Part shown: in pieces, positions 1-8,435 of the stretch | How the letters are laid out: every line of letters begins with the position of its first letter | How positions within the stretch are numbered: position 1 is the first letter of the stretch | NCBI GenBank assembly: GCA_938008015.1 | Contig: CALLMA010000049.1 | Span: 1-43,766 of the forward strand | Length of the DNA: 43,766 bases | Reading direction: 5' to 3' | DNA from: an uncultured Celeribacter sp. | GTDB lineage: Bacteria > Pseudomonadota > Alphaproteobacteria > Rhodobacterales > Rhodobacteraceae | The notes under the pieces: model-generated | Told to the model about the DNA's origin: nothing | Databases searched by the model: none | The model's input: the letters and a program-made list of their open reading frames with translations, nothing else | Position numbers and translations under genes: made by a program

Positions 1-420
1 GATGTAGCCCATTCTTTAACACCACAAGATTGCCTTGTTGCGATTATGATCGCTCAATCAATGTCGGATGCCGATATTGGGACGGCAGAATTGATCACTA
101 TTGAGAATATTGTAAACCACCTGCCAGTTTTCGCTGGTTACGATGCTGATCGTATTAAAACAGTGTCAAATACAGTGTTTGATCTCTTTTCAGAAGAAGA
201 TGGTTTGGATGCGCTGTTTGGCTTGGTCCGTTCTAATCTTCCTGAAAACTTATATGAAACGGCATATGCGCTTGCTTGCGATGTGACGGCAGCAGATGGG
301 AAGACGCACCAAACTGAATTGAGACTTTTAAAAGAAATTAGATATGAGTTGAAAATTGATCGCCTGCACGGCGCAGCGATTGAGCGCGGCGCACGTGCGA
401 GATATATGCAATTAGGCTAG
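1..420 (+). CDS. TerB-like (tellurite resistance TerB family) protein, 5' end outside the window
   Basis: Frame stays open from base 1 (DVAHSLTPQDCLVAIMIAQSMSDADIGTAEL...), so the listed ATG at 46 is probably internal; acidic helical D-x-D-G pattern (SMSDADIGTAEL, DVTAADGKTHQTEL) resembles TerB domains. Confidence 0.7.
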   Translation, partial: DVAHSLTPQDCLVAIMIAQSMSDADIGTAELITIENIVNHLPVFAGYDADRIKTVSNTVFDLFSEEDGLDALFGLVRSNLPENLYETAYALACDVTAADGKTHQTELRLLKEIRYELKIDRLHGAAIERGARARYMQLG

Positions 421-917
421 TTTATATCTTGGCGAACTATTTCTGTAATTAAAATCTTTTTGATTGGTGGCCCAAATTGCTTATGGGCCACTTCCAAAAG
501 CGCCATGCGCAGATCATCCATTTTGACATGATTGGTGAAATCACCACGAAAGCCGCCTAAATTGGCATGATCAAAGAGAACTTGTAAAAATGCATCCCTA
601 AGCTTTGGTTCCAAACTATAAACGGCTTCAGAATTCCCAGGTTCTACTTCAAGACTTAAACTCATCACCAAAAGGGCAGTCACCTTCCCATCCGCGATAT
701 CTGGAATAACAAATTGATTGTTCATTTTGACATATTCATAATCGGATGATTTGGTGTCTTCCTCCTCCTTAGGCGCTTTTTCTTCTTTTTGAGTCATATC
801 TTTATCCGCCATAGTTTCAGGCGCCGGTTCTGGGCGCAGCATCAAGCCGGCCCCCAAACCTGCTGCGAGGCCAAAGATTGCTAAAATAACGGGGAGTAAT
901 TTTTTGATCATTCTCAA
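417..917 (-). CDS. fliL: Flagellar basal body-associated protein FliL
   Basis: N-terminal TM segment, charged linker, FliL-like C-terminal domain; located in flagellar cluster. Confidence 0.8.
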   Translation of the reverse strand: MRMIKKLLPVILAIFGLAAGLGAGLMLRPEPAPETMADKDMTQKEEKAPKEEEDTKSSDYEYVKMNNQFVIPDIADGKVTALLVMSLSLEVEPGNSEAVYSLEPKLRDAFLQVLFDHANLGGFRGDFTNHVKMDDLRMALLEVAHKQFGPPIKKILITEIVRQDIN

Positions 918-923
918 CTCGCT

Positions 924-1640
924 TTAAAAAGGCAATAAAATATCGGCTATTTGCTGGCCATACCTTGGCTGCTGCATTCTGGTTATTTGGCCTCGGCCAC
1001 CGTAAGAAATGCGTGCGGATGCTATCTTGTCGTATGTGATTTCATTTTTGCGCGATATATCCTCAGGGCGTACAAAACCCTCGACTAAGAGCTCGCGCAC
1101 CTCATAGTTGACGCGCACCTCTTGCGAACCTTGGATTTGCAGCACACCGTTTGGCAATACATCCGTGATTGTTGCGGCAACGATAAGCTCTAATTTTTCA
1201 TTCCGGCTCACACTGCCTTCACCAGATGAACTAGAGGAAGAATTGGTTGATACGGCGTCTGCTATCGTAGTTCCTCCACCAAGTTTCAAAATTTCGGGAA
1301 TGCCTAAAAGAGAAGGGATACCTAAGCTTTCACTTCCAGAGCGCCCTCTTTGAGAGCTGTTTGAAAACTCAGCACTTTCATCAATTTCAATCACAACAGT
1401 TAAGATATCCCCTCGATCTATGGCGCGCCTGTCGCCAAAAAGGGATTGCCTTGAAGCCGTCCATAAGGAAGCGCTATTTTGCCTTTTGTTGGGGGCATTG
1501 CGTCCGGTTGTCGCTTCGCGCATGGTAAAAGCCTCTGCGCCTGCATGGATCGGAGTGAGTTCGGGCACTTGGCCGACATGAGCCAAATCTGAGCATGCAG
1601 AAATAAATATGAGAGTAATGAATAGTATGAATTTTTTCAC
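924..1640 (-). CDS. flgH: Flagellar L-ring protein FlgH (lipoprotein)
   Basis: Lipobox ISACSD; FlgH motifs SLW, LFGDRRAIDRGDILTVVIEIDESAEFSNSS, GVLQIQGSQEVRVNYEVRELLVEGFVRPEDI. Confidence 0.95.
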   Translation of the reverse strand: MKKFILFITLIFISACSDLAHVGQVPELTPIHAGAEAFTMREATTGRNAPNKRQNSASLWTASRQSLFGDRRAIDRGDILTVVIEIDESAEFSNSSQRGRSGSESLGIPSLLGIPEILKLGGGTTIADAVSTNSSSSSSGEGSVSRNEKLELIVAATITDVLPNGVLQIQGSQEVRVNYEVRELLVEGFVRPEDISRKNEITYDKIASARISYGGRGQITRMQQPRYGQQIADILLPF

Positions 1641-1665
1641 TTTTTAAAACCTGTATTTTGTGAGG

Positions 1666-2007
1666 CTAGCCGCCTACATAAATCACTCCATCAACTGAAA
1701 CGTTGCCTGTAACTGTTGCTTTTGATGCTAGATTTAAGACATCAATCTCTTCACCAGGCTCAGCGCTGTGCAAAGACTTCCCGTCGGCACGAATAGACAA
1801 GCTTCCATAGGAGTAGATTATTGGAATTATGTCATCTTTCTTGACATAAGCAGTAGTGCTCACTTGTCTGTTTGGTGCAGGAATACGCATCTCAAAGGCA
1901 GCAAGCCCAGTTTGATCCGGTGCTGAGGCGTGGTTCTGTTCCATTTGTTTTGGCCCAGAACATGCAGAGATTAAGGGGCACAATGATAATAAAAGAAGTT
2001 GTTTCAT
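1666..2007 (-). CDS. FlgA-like C-terminal-domain lipoprotein (paralog of the adjacent flgA)
   Basis: Start moved to ATG at 2007 with AGGTG upstream; signal peptide MKQLLLLSLCPLISACSG with lipobox; C-terminal 57 aa identical at 34 positions (hand alignment) to the neighbouring FlgA. Confidence 0.8.
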   Translation of the reverse strand: MKQLLLLSLCPLISACSGPKQMEQNHASAPDQTGLAAFEMRIPAPNRQVSTTAYVKKDDIIPIIYSYGSLSIRADGKSLHSAEPGEEIDVLNLASKATVTGNVSVDGVIYVGG

Positions 2008-2026
2008 TTTTTTAACACCTATGAGC

Positions 2027-2464
2027 TTAGTGGGATAAACCACCAACATAAACCGCCCCACTTTGTGAAACCGTTCCGGTGATTGTTGTTTTGGAAGCTA
2101 GATTCATTACCCTAATGATTTCACCAAGGCCTGCGCGCTGAAGGGATCTTCCATCTGTGTGAATTGATAGGCCGCCATGTGAGTAAATCAGGGGTATAAT
2201 TTGATTGCGCTCGACTATGGCCGCCATACCCAAATCGTTTAACGAAATTGGCTTTCCTGCATAAATGACTTTTCGTGTTTCAAGGCCAATGGCTGTATCA
2301 AAATCTGAGAACATGCCTGGAATAGATTGATCAATTGTTTTTAGATCATCAGCTGTCACGATGGTATTTGCGCGCAAAGTGCGTGCTGCGATAAGGGTTT
2401 CGGCAATGGCATTATGATAAGGCCAAATAGCTAAAACGAGTAAGAATATACATCGCTTGATCAT
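2027..2464 (-). CDS. flgA: Flagellar P-ring assembly chaperone FlgA
   Basis: SAF-type N-terminus (LIAARTLRANTIVTADDL), NQIIPLIYSHGGLSIHTDGRSLQRAGLGEIIRVMNLASKTTITGTV; operon position next to flgG. Confidence 0.9.
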   Translation of the reverse strand: MIKRCIFLLVLAIWPYHNAIAETLIAARTLRANTIVTADDLKTIDQSIPGMFSDFDTAIGLETRKVIYAGKPISLNDLGMAAIVERNQIIPLIYSHGGLSIHTDGRSLQRAGLGEIIRVMNLASKTTITGTVSQSGAVYVGGLSH

Positions 2465-3246
2465 CGTATTTGTGCCGTTGCGGAGAGCATTTGATCTGCT
2501 GCGGTTATCACCTTTGCATTCAATTCATAGCCACGCTGAGCTTCAATCAATTCGGTGACTTCGCGAACGGCATCAACAGTACTATCCTCCAGATAACCCT
2601 GACGAAGCGTTCCAGCGCCATCAAGGCCAGGTGTATTCACAAAGGCTGGGCCTGAAGCATTGGTTTCTAAGAATAAATTCCCTCCAATGGCTTCAAGGCC
2701 TTTTGAGTTGGAAAAATTAGCAACTGTAAATTGACCTAGAAATTCAGGTTCAACCCGGTCTGTGAAATACGCATAAATTTCACCTTGGGCATTTACGGAG
2801 AGAGATCTTGCATCATCGGGGATCGTAATCCCAGGGACAACTTGATGACCATCGGAGGTCACAATTTCTCCATCGGCAGAGCGCTTTAATCCGCCATCGC
2901 GCGTATAGGCTGACTGGCCAGAAGGGAGGCTCACTTCAAAATACCCTGCGCCTTCGATTGCGAAATCTAAATCACCACCTGTATTAGAAAGAGATCCTTG
3001 TGCGAGCTGAACGGAGACAGATGTTGGACGCACACCAAGGCCGAGCTGAATGCCTGTTGGCAGGACGGATCCATTGGCTGAACTAATCGTGCCGGGCTGT
3101 GCCATTTGTTGATAATGTAAATCAGCAAATTCAGCGCGCCGTGCGTTATAGCCTGTTGTATTCATGTTCGCGAGGTTTTGTGAAATGGTTTCAACACGCA
3201 TTTGCTGCGCGCTCATTCCTGTGGCTGCAATTTTGAGTGCTCTCAT
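2461..3246 (-). CDS. flgG: Flagellar distal rod protein FlgG
   Basis: MRALKIAATGMSAQQMRVETISQNLANMNTTGYNARRAEFADLHYQ; C-terminal VDAVREVTELIEAQRGYELNAKVITAADQML. Confidence 0.95.
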   Translation of the reverse strand: MRALKIAATGMSAQQMRVETISQNLANMNTTGYNARRAEFADLHYQQMAQPGTISSANGSVLPTGIQLGLGVRPTSVSVQLAQGSLSNTGGDLDFAIEGAGYFEVSLPSGQSAYTRDGGLKRSADGEIVTSDGHQVVPGITIPDDARSLSVNAQGEIYAYFTDRVEPEFLGQFTVANFSNSKGLEAIGGNLFLETNASGPAFVNTPGLDGAGTLRQGYLEDSTVDAVREVTELIEAQRGYELNAKVITAADQMLSATAQIR

Positions 3247-3259
3247 TTTTAGGCCCTTT

Positions 3260-3976
3260 CTAGCGGCTTAGCGTGGAGATAACGGAGCGGATGCGCTCGT
3301 CTTCTTTTTCAATGAATTTTTGGCCCATAGTATAGGCATGCTGAACTTCGATCATGCGGGTGATTTCACTGATCGCATCGACATTCGAACTCTCAACAAA
3401 CCCTTGTAAAATAACCCCACCCTCAAAAGGCTCAAAACCAGCTTCGGATGTGAAGCGAACCCCATTTGTGCGATCTAAATTCTCAAGATCAGCGGGCATA
3501 TAGAGGCCGATTTGTGCGATGGGTTGGCCATCTGCGGACATCGTCCCATCATTGGCAACGGCAATATTTTGAGCGGTGGTAGGGATGAAAATCGCCGCTC
3601 CACCTGAGTCTAACAACCTCGCGCCATCAAGCGTGGCGAGTTCGCCTTGGTCATTGGGGGTGAAGGCGCCTGCGCGCGTGAGCGCTTCGCCATCCTCTGT
3701 TTCAATTAAAAAGAAACCATCGCCCTCAATTGCCAAATCAAAGGTTCCACCTGTGGGAGTGAGGGGGCCTTGGGCGCTATTGGTCATTTGAACATTGGCA
3801 TGGGCCATTGAAACGGAAGGCTGATTGTCGCCCGTTTCCGATATGAATTCGGAAAAGATAAGGCCCTCTTTGCGAAAGCCTGTTGTCGATACATTGGCGA
3901 TATTATTTGCAATAGCCTGCATTTCATTTTTGAGGCCTGAGATGCGTGTGAGTGTTGTGTAACCTGGCGTATCCAT
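3260..3976 (-). CDS. flgF: Flagellar proximal rod protein FlgF
   Basis: GYTTLTRISGLKNEMQAIANNIANVSTTGFRKEGLIFSEF; flagellar rod family. Confidence 0.92.
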   Translation of the reverse strand: MDTPGYTTLTRISGLKNEMQAIANNIANVSTTGFRKEGLIFSEFISETGDNQPSVSMAHANVQMTNSAQGPLTPTGGTFDLAIEGDGFFLIETEDGEALTRAGAFTPNDQGELATLDGARLLDSGGAAIFIPTTAQNIAVANDGTMSADGQPIAQIGLYMPADLENLDRTNGVRFTSEAGFEPFEGGVILQGFVESSNVDAISEITRMIEVQHAYTMGQKFIEKEDERIRSVISTLSR

Positions 3977-4242
3977 TACATGCCTCCAATGATTGGTATG
4001 ATTTGATCTTGGAAGAAGCTTGTGAGGGTTTGTGTCATGAAGCCCATGCTAATCCAAAAGACAACGACGATTGCTAAGAGCTTCGGAACAAAGGTTAATG
4101 TCATTTCTTGAATACTTGTTAGGGCTTGAAATAGGCCAACAGTGAGGCCTGCAATCAAAGCAACCGCCAAGATCGGGAAGGAAATGATGGTTGCAACCCA
4201 AAGCCCTTGTCGAAGTGTATCAAAAAAGATGAACTGATCCAT
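3976..4242 (-). CDS. fliQ: Flagellar export apparatus protein FliQ
   Basis: 88 aa, two TM helices, VGLFQALTSIQEMTLTFVPKLLAI motif; stop overlaps the flgF start. Confidence 0.95.
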   Translation of the reverse strand: MDQFIFFDTLRQGLWVATIISFPILAVALIAGLTVGLFQALTSIQEMTLTFVPKLLAIVVVFWISMGFMTQTLTSFFQDQIIPIIGGM

Positions 4243-4253
4243 TGCTATCGACT

Positions 4254-4550
4254 TTACACAGGCATTCTTAGAATTTCTTGATAAGCCTCGACAACTTTAT
4301 CTCGAATGGTGGCCGCTGCTTCAACGGCAAGCTCTGTTTGCGCGAGGGCTTGCACTAAGGCTTGGCTGTCTGCTGTGCCAATCATTGTGGCATGCGCTGC
4401 TGTATCGGCTTCATGGAGTGTTTGCGTGAAGTTTTGAAGCATTGAGGCAAATTCATTGCCCCCTTGATCAGCTCCAGCTGTTGGATGTGGTTCTGTTGCA
4501 TTTTTGGTGGCTGCATATCCTTGCAGCGCGATATTCGAATTGATGTCCAT
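4254..4550 (-). CDS. fliE: Flagellar hook-basal body protein FliE
   Basis: FliE-like C-terminus ELAVEAAATIRDKVVEAYQEILRMPV; start chosen at M6 of the listed ORF. Confidence 0.85.
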   Translation of the reverse strand: MDINSNIALQGYAATKNATEPHPTAGADQGGNEFASMLQNFTQTLHEADTAAHATMIGTADSQALVQALAQTELAVEAAATIRDKVVEAYQEILRMPV

Positions 4551-4579
4551 TCTGGTCTCCATCATTCAGGTTTCAGTTA

Positions 4580-4972
4580 TTATCTTCGTAAGAGATCAAG
4601 CAATGAGGAGGACATTTGCCGAGCTTGATCAAACATCTTCAAATTGGCCTCATAGCTACGCTGAGCTTCACGCGCGTCTGCAATCTCGATCATTAGATCA
4701 ACGTTTGAACCAGAATAATAACCCGCCTCATCGGCTAATGGGTGTCCTGGATCGTAAATTTGAGTGAGCTGTCGATCATCTAAGCTCACATCACTCGCGA
4801 CAACGCTGCCTGTATGCCTGCCGGCCTCTAATTCTTGCTCAAACGAAATCGATTTGCGTTGATATCCGGGTGTGTCTGCATTGGCGATATTCTCTGAAAC
4901 GTGCTGAAGTCTTTGCGTTTGCGCCTTCATGCCTGAGGCAGAGAGATTGAAGATGTTTAATAGATCACTCAT
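4580..4972 (-). CDS. flgC: Flagellar proximal rod protein FlgC
   Basis: LSASGMKAQTQRLQHVSENIANADTPGYQRKSISFE; C-terminal AQRSYEANLKMFDQA. Confidence 0.95.
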   Translation of the reverse strand: MSDLLNIFNLSASGMKAQTQRLQHVSENIANADTPGYQRKSISFEQELEAGRHTGSVVASDVSLDDRQLTQIYDPGHPLADEAGYYSGSNVDLMIEIADAREAQRSYEANLKMFDQARQMSSSLLDLLRR

Positions 4973-4980
4973 TATATTTC

Positions 4981-5370
4981 CTATCTTCGTCCTAAAGAGC
5001 TTCTCAAAATATTCATCGAACTTTTGTAAACGGCGAGGGCGAGATCATGATGGTGGCGCGCTTCAACCGATTTCATCATTTCATTTTCCAAAGACACACT
5101 ATTTCCATTTGGGGAATTGGCAGCTTCGGTCGTAATCGTTTCAAAGCGGCTTTGATCTTCGCTTGCGGCATGAAGATGGGTGCTTCGCGTTGCGATCATG
5201 CCCTCACTTTGGGTTTTGCGCTGAAATGTTTGCGCGAAAGAGGCAATGTCTTTCGCTTTATAATCTGGCGTATCTGCATTCGCGATGTTTTGCGCTACAT
5301 TCGCTTGCCGAGCAGCAGAATGGTTTGCCAACTCACCAGCCATATAAAATACGTTTAAATTTTTAAACAT
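4981..5370 (-). CDS. flgB: Flagellar proximal rod protein FlgB
   Basis: MAGELANHSAARQANVAQNIANADTPDYKAKDI; start set at M10 of the ORF (5370). Confidence 0.92.
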   Translation of the reverse strand: MFKNLNVFYMAGELANHSAARQANVAQNIANADTPDYKAKDIASFAQTFQRKTQSEGMIATRSTHLHAASEDQSRFETITTEAANSPNGNSVSLENEMMKSVEARHHHDLALAVYKSSMNILRSSLGRR

Positions 5371-5449
5371 CAGGGCTTCTCCCGTATGTGATTTCAATCA
5401 AGTATTAACCCTGATTCCTTTACAAAGTGTTTGCAAAGAGGAGAATCCT

Positions 5450-6781
5450 ATGACTTCGGTTGATTTACCACACCTGTCCGCAGCCATGAAATTGATCAAA
5501 ATGACCCATGAAATTGGGCGCATCGTGGAAATTTCTAAAACGACGATAGCCGTAAGTGGGCTTGAGCATATTTCATCGCTTGGTGATTTGGTTGAGGTTG
5601 AAACAGATGAAGGGGAACGGCGCGGAGAAATTCTGCAACTTACAGAACATCAAGCCATTATCTTGGTTGATGGGGGTGTGGATGGATTATCTATTGGAGA
5701 TTCGGTGATCCATATTGGCGCAAATACAATTGCGCCTGATAATAGCTGGGTTGGCCGCATTATAGATCCCTTTGGTAAATCATTAAATGGCAAACCTGTG
5801 ATCAGCGGATTGCAGCAAAAACCACTTCGCGCAAAATCGCCCAATCCCACTGCAAGGAAGCCTTGGGGCGAACGGCTGGAAACAGGTATGAAGGTCTTTA
5901 ATACCATGCTGCCGATCGTTCGAGGCCAAAGAATAGGGCTTTTTGCTGGGTCTGGCGTTGGAAAAACATCCCTTTTGGCAAAGCTCGCGCAGGGGCTGGA
6001 AGCGGATGTTGTTGTGATTGCGATGATTGGGGAGAGGGGCAGAGAGGTGCGTGAGTTTGCAGAGAATGTTTTGGGCCCCGAGGGGATGAAGCGCTCTGTT
6101 ATCGTCGCGGCGACTTCAGATCAATCTGCTATGATACGCCGCCGATGCGCTTGGAGTGCGATGTGCGTCGCAGAATATTTTCGCGATCAGGGCAAACAAG
6201 TCCTCTTTTTGGCGGATTCAATTACTAGGTTTGCTGAGGCGCACCGAGAAGTGGCTTTGGCAACAGGTGAAGAAAGCAGCCTGAGAGGATTTCCCCCCTC
6301 AACAGTTTCAATGATTACAGGGCTGTGTGAGAGAGCAGGGCCCGGGGAAGAAAATGCGGGAGATATTACGGCTGTCCTTTCCGTTTTAGTATCAGGATCT
6401 GATATGGATGAACCCGTTGCAGATATTTTGCGAGGGGTTTTGGATGGGCATATTGTACTCGATCGTAAAATTGCAGAGCGGGGTAGATTTCCCGCGATTG
6501 ACCTGCTTCGATCCGTGTCTCGATCCTTGCCAAAAGCGGCAAGCTTTTCAGAAAATGAGCTGATAAACGCTGCGCGAAAGTATCTTGGCGCGTATGATCG
6601 CAGCGAAATGATGATCCAAGCTGGCTTATATTCAAATGGCACCGATCCCATTTTGGATAAGGCGATCCAATTTTGGGCGGGATTGGATGAGTTTTTATCT
6701 CAAAATGAAACTCAAGATTCCCAGAAAAGCTTTCAAGATCTCGCTCATGTTATGGGGATGAAGTTTGTGAAAGGTAGATAG
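5450..6781 (+). CDS. fliI: Flagellum-specific ATPase FliI
   Basis: Walker A GLFAGSGVGKTSLLAKLA; IGERGREVREF; FLADSITRFAEAHREVALATGE; divergent from flgB. Confidence 0.95.
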   Translation: MTSVDLPHLSAAMKLIKMTHEIGRIVEISKTTIAVSGLEHISSLGDLVEVETDEGERRGEILQLTEHQAIILVDGGVDGLSIGDSVIHIGANTIAPDNSWVGRIIDPFGKSLNGKPVISGLQQKPLRAKSPNPTARKPWGERLETGMKVFNTMLPIVRGQRIGLFAGSGVGKTSLLAKLAQGLEADVVVIAMIGERGREVREFAENVLGPEGMKRSVIVAATSDQSAMIRRRCAWSAMCVAEYFRDQGKQVLFLADSITRFAEAHREVALATGEESSLRGFPPSTVSMITGLCERAGPGEENAGDITAVLSVLVSGSDMDEPVADILRGVLDGHIVLDRKIAERGRFPAIDLLRSVSRSLPKAASFSENELINAARKYLGAYDRSEMMIQAGLYSNGTDPILDKAIQFWAGLDEFLSQNETQDSQKSFQDLAHVMGMKFVKGR

Positions 6782-6783
6782 GC

Positions 6784-8235
6784 CTAAATATTCCCAAAAC
6801 ACATTGTTTTTATTTCAGTAAATTCGTCACACCCATATTTGGATCCCTCGCGTCCAAGCCCAGATTCCTTAACGCCGCCAAAAGGCACTGTCTCTGAGGA
6901 GATGCTGCCGGCATTGATCGCAACCATCCCAACCTCAAGCGCTTCGCCAAATCTAAAGGCTCGCGAGATATCTTGCGTGTAAAAATATCCAGCCAATCCG
7001 ACATTGCTGTCGTTGGCCATGTCCAAGACTTCCTCCTCAGTCTCAAATTTGATCAAAGGTGCGATAGGGCCAAATGTTTCCTCATGCGCTATCAGCATGT
7101 TGTGGGTGACATTTGAAAGAAGTGTGGGTTGGAAATATGTCCCCCCAAGGCCGTGCTTCTGCCCGCCAACGTCAACTTTAGCGCCTAAACTTACCGCGTC
7201 ACGAATGTGCCGTTCGACTTTTAATATCGCTTCTTGATCAATCAGAGGCCCTGTGTCGATATTTGGGGCAAAGGCATCGCCAACGCTGAGTGCGCTGATT
7301 TTATGCGAGAGCTTCTCTTTAAATCGCTCATAAATCGAAGATTGTACATAAATGCGATTGGCGCAAACGCAAGTTTGCCCAGAATTGCGGAATTTTGATG
7401 CCATTGCGCCTTCAACAGCAAGATCGATATCGGCGTCCTCAAAGACAACAAATGGGGCATTTCCTCCCAATTCAAGCGACATTTTCTTGATATGATCAGA
7501 GCAATTTTTCATCAAAATTTTGCCGACCCTCGTAGAGCCCGTGAAGGTCACTTTTGCAACCTTGGGGGAGGCGCATAAAAGCTCACCTGCGGCCTCAGGC
7601 GCATAGGTTGGTACAATGTTCAAAACGCCGTCCGGCAGCCCAGCTTGCTGAGCAATTTTACCAATCGCAAGGGCTGACAAAGGCGTCAGTTCAGATGGCC
7701 GCAAGACAACGGTGCACCCTGTCGCGAGTGCGGGAGCAATTTTGCGGGCAATCATGGCATTTGGAAAATTCCAAGGCGTAATGGCGGCAACAACGCCCAC
7801 AGGCTGTTTGATAACCATAATTCTTTTATCCCGAGTTGGCATCGGAATTATATCGCCGTAAAGCCGCTTTGCTTCTTCAGAAAACCAGTCGAAATATGAA
7901 GCGCCATAAAGCACTTCCTTTCGCGCTTCAGATAGTGGTTTTCCGTTTTCTGATGACAATATAGTAGCGAGATCATCGCTATTCTCAGTCAAAAGAGTGG
8001 CAATTTTTTTGAGGATTTGAGAGCGTTCTTTTGCCGTTTTCTGCGCCCATTTCTTTTTGGCGCAATGGGCTGAGGTGATCGCTTTTTCAATGCCCCATAG
8101 CCCTGCATCACCAACAGAAGAGATGACTTTTTGATCTGAAGGATTAGAGACATCAAATTGCTCGTCGCAGTTGATCCACTCCCCATTGATAAATGGAAAA
8201 GGCGTTAATAAGTGCGGATTTTTTAAGTGCAGCAT
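6784..8235 (-). CDS. NAD(P)-dependent aldehyde dehydrogenase, succinate-semialdehyde dehydrogenase-like
   Basis: ITPWNFPNAMIARKIAPALATGCTVVLRPSELTPLSA, MSLELGGNAPFVVFEDAD, NSGQTCVCANRIYV catalytic Cys, PFGGVKESGLGREGSKYG. Confidence 0.9.
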   Translation of the reverse strand: MLHLKNPHLLTPFPFINGEWINCDEQFDVSNPSDQKVISSVGDAGLWGIEKAITSAHCAKKKWAQKTAKERSQILKKIATLLTENSDDLATILSSENGKPLSEARKEVLYGASYFDWFSEEAKRLYGDIIPMPTRDKRIMVIKQPVGVVAAITPWNFPNAMIARKIAPALATGCTVVLRPSELTPLSALAIGKIAQQAGLPDGVLNIVPTYAPEAAGELLCASPKVAKVTFTGSTRVGKILMKNCSDHIKKMSLELGGNAPFVVFEDADIDLAVEGAMASKFRNSGQTCVCANRIYVQSSIYERFKEKLSHKISALSVGDAFAPNIDTGPLIDQEAILKVERHIRDAVSLGAKVDVGGQKHGLGGTYFQPTLLSNVTHNMLIAHEETFGPIAPLIKFETEEEVLDMANDSNVGLAGYFYTQDISRAFRFGEALEVGMVAINAGSISSETVPFGGVKESGLGREGSKYGCDEFTEIKTMCFGNI

Positions 8236-8435
8236 ATCATTCCCCTGAGCTCGGAATACCTTGTGGGTGCAAGGATTGAGGCAAGGAACATTTTATCAGA
8301 AGAATGTCAATTTGTTAAAAGGTCTTTATCGGTTGTTGTCTCGAACCTAGGTGCGCATGCGGTAAAACTATGTAACATTCTTGAAATCTTGCCGGCGGCA
8401 ATGTTATTACTTCCCTTAAGCTTTAAGGAATTAAG
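8236..8435. promoter_or_regulatory. Divergent promoter region (aldehyde dehydrogenase / LacI-type regulator) containing several short palindromes
   Basis: ACCTAGGT 8345-8352; CGCATGCG 8354-8361; TTGCCGGCGGCAA 8389-8401; CCTTAA-GCT-TTAAGG 8414-8428 just before the regulator start; AAGGA RBS. Confidence 0.5.

Noticed and set aside
1108-1353. 81-aa ORF opposite flgH
   Set aside because: Antisense to FlgH conserved region; no support.
6187-6651. 154-aa antisense ORF in fliI
   Set aside because: Fully antisense to well-conserved fliI coding sequence; no recognisable domain.
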